NCBI GenBank assembly: GCA_041545745.1
Contig: CP168152.1
Coordinates: 2,850,001 to 2,914,000 of the forward strand
DNA from: Stenotrophomonas indicatrix
Lineage (GTDB): Bacteria > Pseudomonadota > Gammaproteobacteria > Xanthomonadales > Xanthomonadaceae
Length of the DNA stretch: 64,000 bases
Direction of reading: 5' to 3'
Under the pieces are notes generated by a model. It made no database searches, was not told where the DNA came from, and saw nothing but the letters and a program-made list of their open reading frames with translations. Positions 61,349-64,000 of the stretch are shown in pieces (positions within the stretch are counted from its first letter, which is position 1; each line of letters opens with the position of its first letter). The position numbers and the translations under genes are program-made.

Positions 61349-61801
61349 TCAGGCCTTTTCGGCTTCAACCACGACCTTGACGGTGGTCTCGACGTCCGCG
61401 TGCAGGTGCACCAGGACTTCGTACTCGCCAATGTTGCGGAAGGCGCCTTCGCCCAGGATGACTTCGCTCTTGCTCAGCGGCAGGCCGGCAGCGGTGAAGG
61501 CATCGGCGATTTCGCGGGCGCCGACCGAGCCGTACAGCTTGCCTTCGGTCGAAGCGTTGGCGGCGACGGTCACGCTCGCGCCTTCCAGCTTGGCCTTGCG
61601 GGCTTCAGCGTCGGCGTGGATGGACTGGGCCTTGGCTTCGTAATCAGCGCGCTTGGCTTCGAACTCGGCCTTGTTGCTCTCGGTGGCCGGAACGGCCTTG
61701 CCCTGCGGCACGAGGAAGTTACGGCCGTAGCCCGGCTTCACGTCGACCAGGTCGCCGAGGTTGCCGAGGTTGGTGACTTTCTGCAGGAGGATCAGCTGCA
61801 T
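61349..61801 (-). CDS. rplI: 50S ribosomal protein L9
   Basis: The 150-residue protein [20 protein letters not shown] has the N-terminal RNA-binding domain with the L9 signature [13 protein letters not shown] (residues 24-36), a connecting helix (about 42-75) and the C-terminal domain. It is last in the operon. The rpsR-rplI gap of 105 bp holds a GC-rich hairpin (about 61876-61901), possibly an RNA-processing or attenuation element. Confidence 0.98.
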   Translation of the reverse strand: MQLILLQKVTNLGNLGDLVDVKPGYGRNFLVPQGKAVPATESNKAEFEAKRADYEAKAQSIHADAEARKAKLEGASVTVAANASTEGKLYGSVGAREIADAFTAAGLPLSKSEVILGEGAFRNIGEYEVLVHLHADVETTVKVVVEAEKA

Positions 61802-61906
61802 GGTATTGCTCCAGATAAGTTATTCGTTAGCGAGGCGCGGGCCCCGCAACAAAGGCTGTCCGAATAGCTGGCACAGCGGGGGCAGCGCGAAGCTGCCCCG
61901 CCGGCA

Positions 61907-62137
61907 TCAGACGTCGTGGTTGTCGGTGTACGGAATCAGGGCCAGGAAGCGAGCGCGCTTGACGGCGGTCGCCAGCTGACGCTGGTACTTCGACTTGGTA
62001 CCGGTGACGCGGCTCGGCACGATCTTGCCGTTCTCGGTCAGGTACTGGCGCAGGGTGTTGAGATCCTTGTAGTCGATCTCCTTGACACCTTCGGCCGTGA
62101 ACTTGCAGAACTTGCGGCGACGGAAGAACTTGGACAT
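61907..62137 (-). CDS. rpsR: 30S ribosomal protein S18
   Basis: The 76-residue protein [20 protein letters not shown] contains the S18 core [20 protein letters not shown] and [20 protein letters not shown]. It forms a heterodimer with S6 on the ribosome platform. The start is 11 bp after the rpsF stop, a tight coupling that fits this partnership. Confidence 0.98.
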   Translation of the reverse strand: MSKFFRRRKFCKFTAEGVKEIDYKDLNTLRQYLTENGKIVPSRVTGTKSKYQRQLATAVKRARFLALIPYTDNHDV

Positions 62138-62148
62138 GTCAGTGCTCC

Positions 62149-62586
62149 TTAGGCGGCCGAAGCGGCGTCGTCGCCGGCATCGTTGTCAGCGGCGGGGGTG
62201 GTTTCGCCTTCTTCGTCATCACGACGACGACGCTCACCACGCTCGGGCTTGTCGCCCTTCTCGTCCTTGCTCTTCATGATCAGCGACTGCTCGGTGTCAG
62301 CCTCGTCACGCTTGATGACCAGGTTGCGCAGGACGGCGTCGTTGAAGCGGAAGCTTTCGGTCAGCTCGGTCAGCACGGCCTGGTCGACTTCGATGTTCAG
62401 CAGCACGTAGTGCGCCTTCACCAGGTTCTGGATCGGGTACGCCAGCTGGCGGCGGCCCCAGTCTTCCAGACGGTGGATGGTGCCGTTGCCGTTCTCGACC
62501 AGCGACTTGTAGCGCTCGATCATGGCCGGGACCTGCTCGCTCTGGTCCGGGTGGACCATGAACACGATTTCGTAATGACGACTCAT
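62149..62586 (-). CDS. rpsF: 30S ribosomal protein S6
   Basis: The 145-residue protein [20 protein letters not shown] is a standard S6 fold with [23 protein letters not shown] sequence at 34-54 (here [20 protein letters not shown]). The C-terminal tail (about 108-145) is charged and repetitive, Lys/Asp/Glu-rich followed by an Asp/Ala-rich end, longer than in most bacteria except E. coli, which has Glu additions there. First gene of the operon; a 94-nt leader may bind S6:S18 for feedback control (inference). Confidence 0.98.
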   Translation of the reverse strand: MSRHYEIVFMVHPDQSEQVPAMIERYKSLVENGNGTIHRLEDWGRRQLAYPIQNLVKAHYVLLNIEVDQAVLTELTESFRFNDAVLRNLVIKRDEADTEQSLIMKSKDEKGDKPERGERRRRDDEEGETTPAADNDAGDDAASAA

Positions 62587-62686
62587 GTTTTTCTACCTTT
62601 CGGATGTGGCCTTGCGGCCGGACAGCCCCCCGCCGTTGATACCGCGGTGGGGCAAGGGATCCTGCCAGGGAGGCAGGAAGCTGCGC

Positions 62687-62715
62687 ATTATGGCGCAGAT
62701 GGGGCTGCCGGGCAA
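62687..62715 (-). promoter_or_regulatory. Promoter of the rpsF-rpsR-rplI operon
   Basis: On the minus strand TTGCCC (62715-62710), a 17-bp spacer and CATAAT (62692-62687) match a sigma70 promoter. Transcription would begin near 62680 and give a leader of about 93 nt, which contains a CTGCCTCCCTGGCAG hairpin. Confidence 0.55.
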
Positions 62716-62744
62716 CCGGCGAGCCGCAGAGCGACCTGAACCTG

Positions 62745-62767
62745 GTAGCGCCGGGCCATGCCCGGCG
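62745..62767 (+). repeat. SMAG repeat upstream of the rpsF promoter
   Basis: GTAG followed by CGCCGGGCCATGCCCGGCG, identical in core to the unit at 7780-7803. It lies between the cbrC-like stop and the rpsF promoter. Confidence 0.85.
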
Positions 62768-62787
62768 AACGCGGAAACCGCCCCGGG

Positions 62788-63330
62788 CTACCCCAGATCC
62801 ACATGCAGGCGGTGCTGGCCGCATTGCAGGCACTGGAACAGGCAGCCCACCATCTCCCCGTCCCGGCTCAGGTGTTCCAGCAACCAGTCGGAGTCGCGCG
62901 GGTTGACCTCGGCCACGTCCGGCCGGACCTGGTCGAGGATGGGCAGGAGGTCCTCGCTGCCGGCAAAGCCGAGGAAGGCGCAGGGCCGTTCACAATGGCT
63001 CAGCCAGACCGATTGTTGCCAGGACGAGTAGCCCGGGGTGCGCTCGCAGATCTCCAGCAACTGCCCGCGGGGAATGGTCGGTGGCGGATCGGCCGGGTCC
63101 GGCGACACCCCCTCGATATCGCTCCAGCCGGTGAATTCACCCTCGTAACTGGCCGCTGCCCTGCCATCGGCGATACACCAGGGGCACAGGTAATCGGGAC
63201 GCAGAGGTGTGTAGAACGGCCCCCGGTAACGAAGCGTCCGCGACTGACCGCAGCAGTCACAGATCCCGTCAACCTCTTCGAAGGAGAGGGCGTAGGCGTT
63301 GGGGTGATAAATGAAAAGCGGTCGTTCCAT
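62788..63330 (-). CDS. CbrC-family protein (UPF0167)
   Basis: The 180-residue protein has the CbrC pattern: YHPNAYALSFEEVDGICDCC at 8-27 with CDCCG, then LCPWCIADG (about 48-56), giving four Cys likely to bind zinc, and a C-terminal CLFQCLQCGQHRLHVD. In E. coli, CbrC is linked to colicin E2 tolerance under CreBC control. There are no creB or creC genes here. Function in this organism is not known. Confidence 0.85.
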   Translation of the reverse strand: MERPLFIYHPNAYALSFEEVDGICDCCGQSRTLRYRGPFYTPLRPDYLCPWCIADGRAAASYEGEFTGWSDIEGVSPDPADPPPTIPRGQLLEICERTPGYSSWQQSVWLSHCERPCAFLGFAGSEDLLPILDQVRPDVAEVNPRDSDWLLEHLSRDGEMVGCLFQCLQCGQHRLHVDLG

Positions 63331-63346
63331 CCGTGGATCCCTTCCC

Positions 63347-63406
63347 TGCCGACCAAGGTCGGCATCTACCAGAGCAGGTTCCGATAGCGCCGGACCACGT
63401 CCGGCG
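63347..63406. repeat. Two SMAG-type palindromes between cbrC-like gene and iscA
   Basis: Unit 1 (63347-63369): TGCCGACCAAGGTCGGCA with GTAG on the minus strand. Unit 2 (63384-63406): ATAG head and CGCCGGACCACGTCCGGCG palindrome. They are convergent copies about 15 bp apart, downstream of iscA. Confidence 0.75.
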
Positions 63407-63423
63407 GACGCCAGAACCGGCCG

Positions 63424-63762
63424 TCAGGCCTTGTCGGCGTCGGTGGTGAAGCTCTCGCCGCAGCCGCACTCGGCGGTGGCATTCGGGTTGCTGAACGTGA
63501 AGGTCTCGCTCAGGCCATGCTTGCCGAAGTCGATCACGGTGCCGTCCACCAGGGCCAGGCTCTTGGCGTCTACATAGATCTTCACCCCGTCCTGGTCGAA
63601 CACGGTGTCGTCCGCGCGCTCGTCGCGGGCCAGGTCGGTGATGTGGCCCCAGCCGGAGCAGCCGGTCTTGGTCACGCCAAAACGCAGGCCCAGCGCGCCG
63701 GGGGTCTGGGCGACGAAGCGCTGTACGCGCTCGAAGGCAATAGGGGTCAGGCTGACAGCCAT
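63424..63762 (-). CDS. iscA: A-type Fe-S cluster carrier protein (IscA-like)
   Basis: The 112-residue protein carries Fe-S clusters to apo-enzymes. The three ligand cysteines are at 35 (TGCSGWG), 99 and 101 (ECGCGESF), the same positions as in E. coli IscA. GVKIYVDAKSLALVDGTVID and SNPNATAECGCGESF fit IscA rather than ErpA or SufA. It stands alone rather than in an isc operon; the neighbour asnS is divergent. ErpA-like function cannot be excluded. Confidence 0.87.
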   Translation of the reverse strand: MAVSLTPIAFERVQRFVAQTPGALGLRFGVTKTGCSGWGHITDLARDERADDTVFDQDGVKIYVDAKSLALVDGTVIDFGKHGLSETFTFSNPNATAECGCGESFTTDADKA

Positions 63763-63892
63763 GATGGATCACTCCAGAGGTACCGGGACATTATAGGGAG
63801 CCGATGACCGCAGAAATGCCTCGCAAGCAGAACGCTGCAACCGGTAAACTCCCGTGTTCATAGATCGAGTCGATCAGCAGAGGATTCAAGTC

Positions 63893-64000
63893 ATGACGGT
63901 GGTCAGCGTTGAACATGCGCTTGCCGGGAAGATCCCGGAAGGTGGCGAAGTCACGGTACGCGGTTGGGTGCGCACGGTGCGCGGTTCAGCAAATCTGGCT
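63893..64000 (+). CDS. asnS: Asparaginyl-tRNA synthetase, N-terminal part (cut by window edge)
   Basis: The first 36 codons, [20 protein letters not shown] followed by [12 protein letters not shown], match the N-terminal anticodon-binding OB-fold start of bacterial AsnS. AGAGGA stands ten bases before the ATG. The rest lies beyond the window, so catalytic motifs cannot be checked. Confidence 0.85.
   Translation, partial: MTVVSVEHALAGKIPEGGEVTVRGWVRTVRGSANLA

Overview
The window is high-GC gammaproteobacterial chromosome and reads as Stenotrophomonas (S. maltophilia complex). Four things point there. GTAG-headed palindromic repeats of the SMAG type lie between many genes. GyrA has Gln at position 83 beside a conserved Asp87. 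One protein carries a C-terminal XVIPCD domain, the signal used by the antibacterial type IV secretion system of xanthomonads. A complete hut operon and smc-zipA-ligA and rpsF-rpsR-rplI blocks are also present. I saw no tRNA, rRNA, CRISPR array, prophage or intact insertion sequence.

Layout. 0-8 kb: azoreductase tail, a small SH3-like protein, serS, two consecutive tonB-like genes, then serC-pheA-aroA on the minus strand (serine, phenylalanine and chorismate synthesis). 8-11.5 kb: a tail-anchored FHA protein, two polyhydroxyalkanoate-granule genes, a hairpin that may be a terminator or a small RNA, a membrane-anchored Mrr-fold protein, and a HicAB module whose hicA toxin frame is broken near its start. 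11.5-19 kb: histidine utilisation. hutF-hutC (minus) and hutI-hutH-hutG-hutU (plus) diverge from a promoter with a HutC-type operator; the set encodes the five-step route through formylglutamate.

19-20.5 kb is a small AT-richer island of two orphan immunity-like genes separated by a remnant of the hutU 3' end. 20.6-33.5 kb holds envelope and accessory functions: a serine hydrolase, a TonB-dependent receptor, membrane proteins, a TetR/thioesterase pair, an SGNH hydrolase, a DUF2268 zincin-like protein and a large S9 peptidase. 33.5-38.7 kb is the most distinctive part: a lipoprotein gene followed 13 bp later by an HExxH-containing XVIPCD effector (a probable immunity-effector pair), then a HipA-like kinase overlapping a DUF3037 gene. 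38.7-44.9 kb: LysR/oxidoreductase pair, a second serine hydrolase and PQQ-glucose dehydrogenase.

45-64 kb is mainly housekeeping on the minus strand: gyrA, mtnA, a DUF3011 protein, epmA coupled to a GNAT gene, ligA, zipA, smc, rplI, rpsR, rpsF, a CbrC-family gene and iscA. Two insertions stand out: a Tat-signal HisC-like aminotransferase on the opposite strand between ligA and zipA, and tandem DUF1963 genes between smc and the ribosomal operon. The window ends inside asnS.
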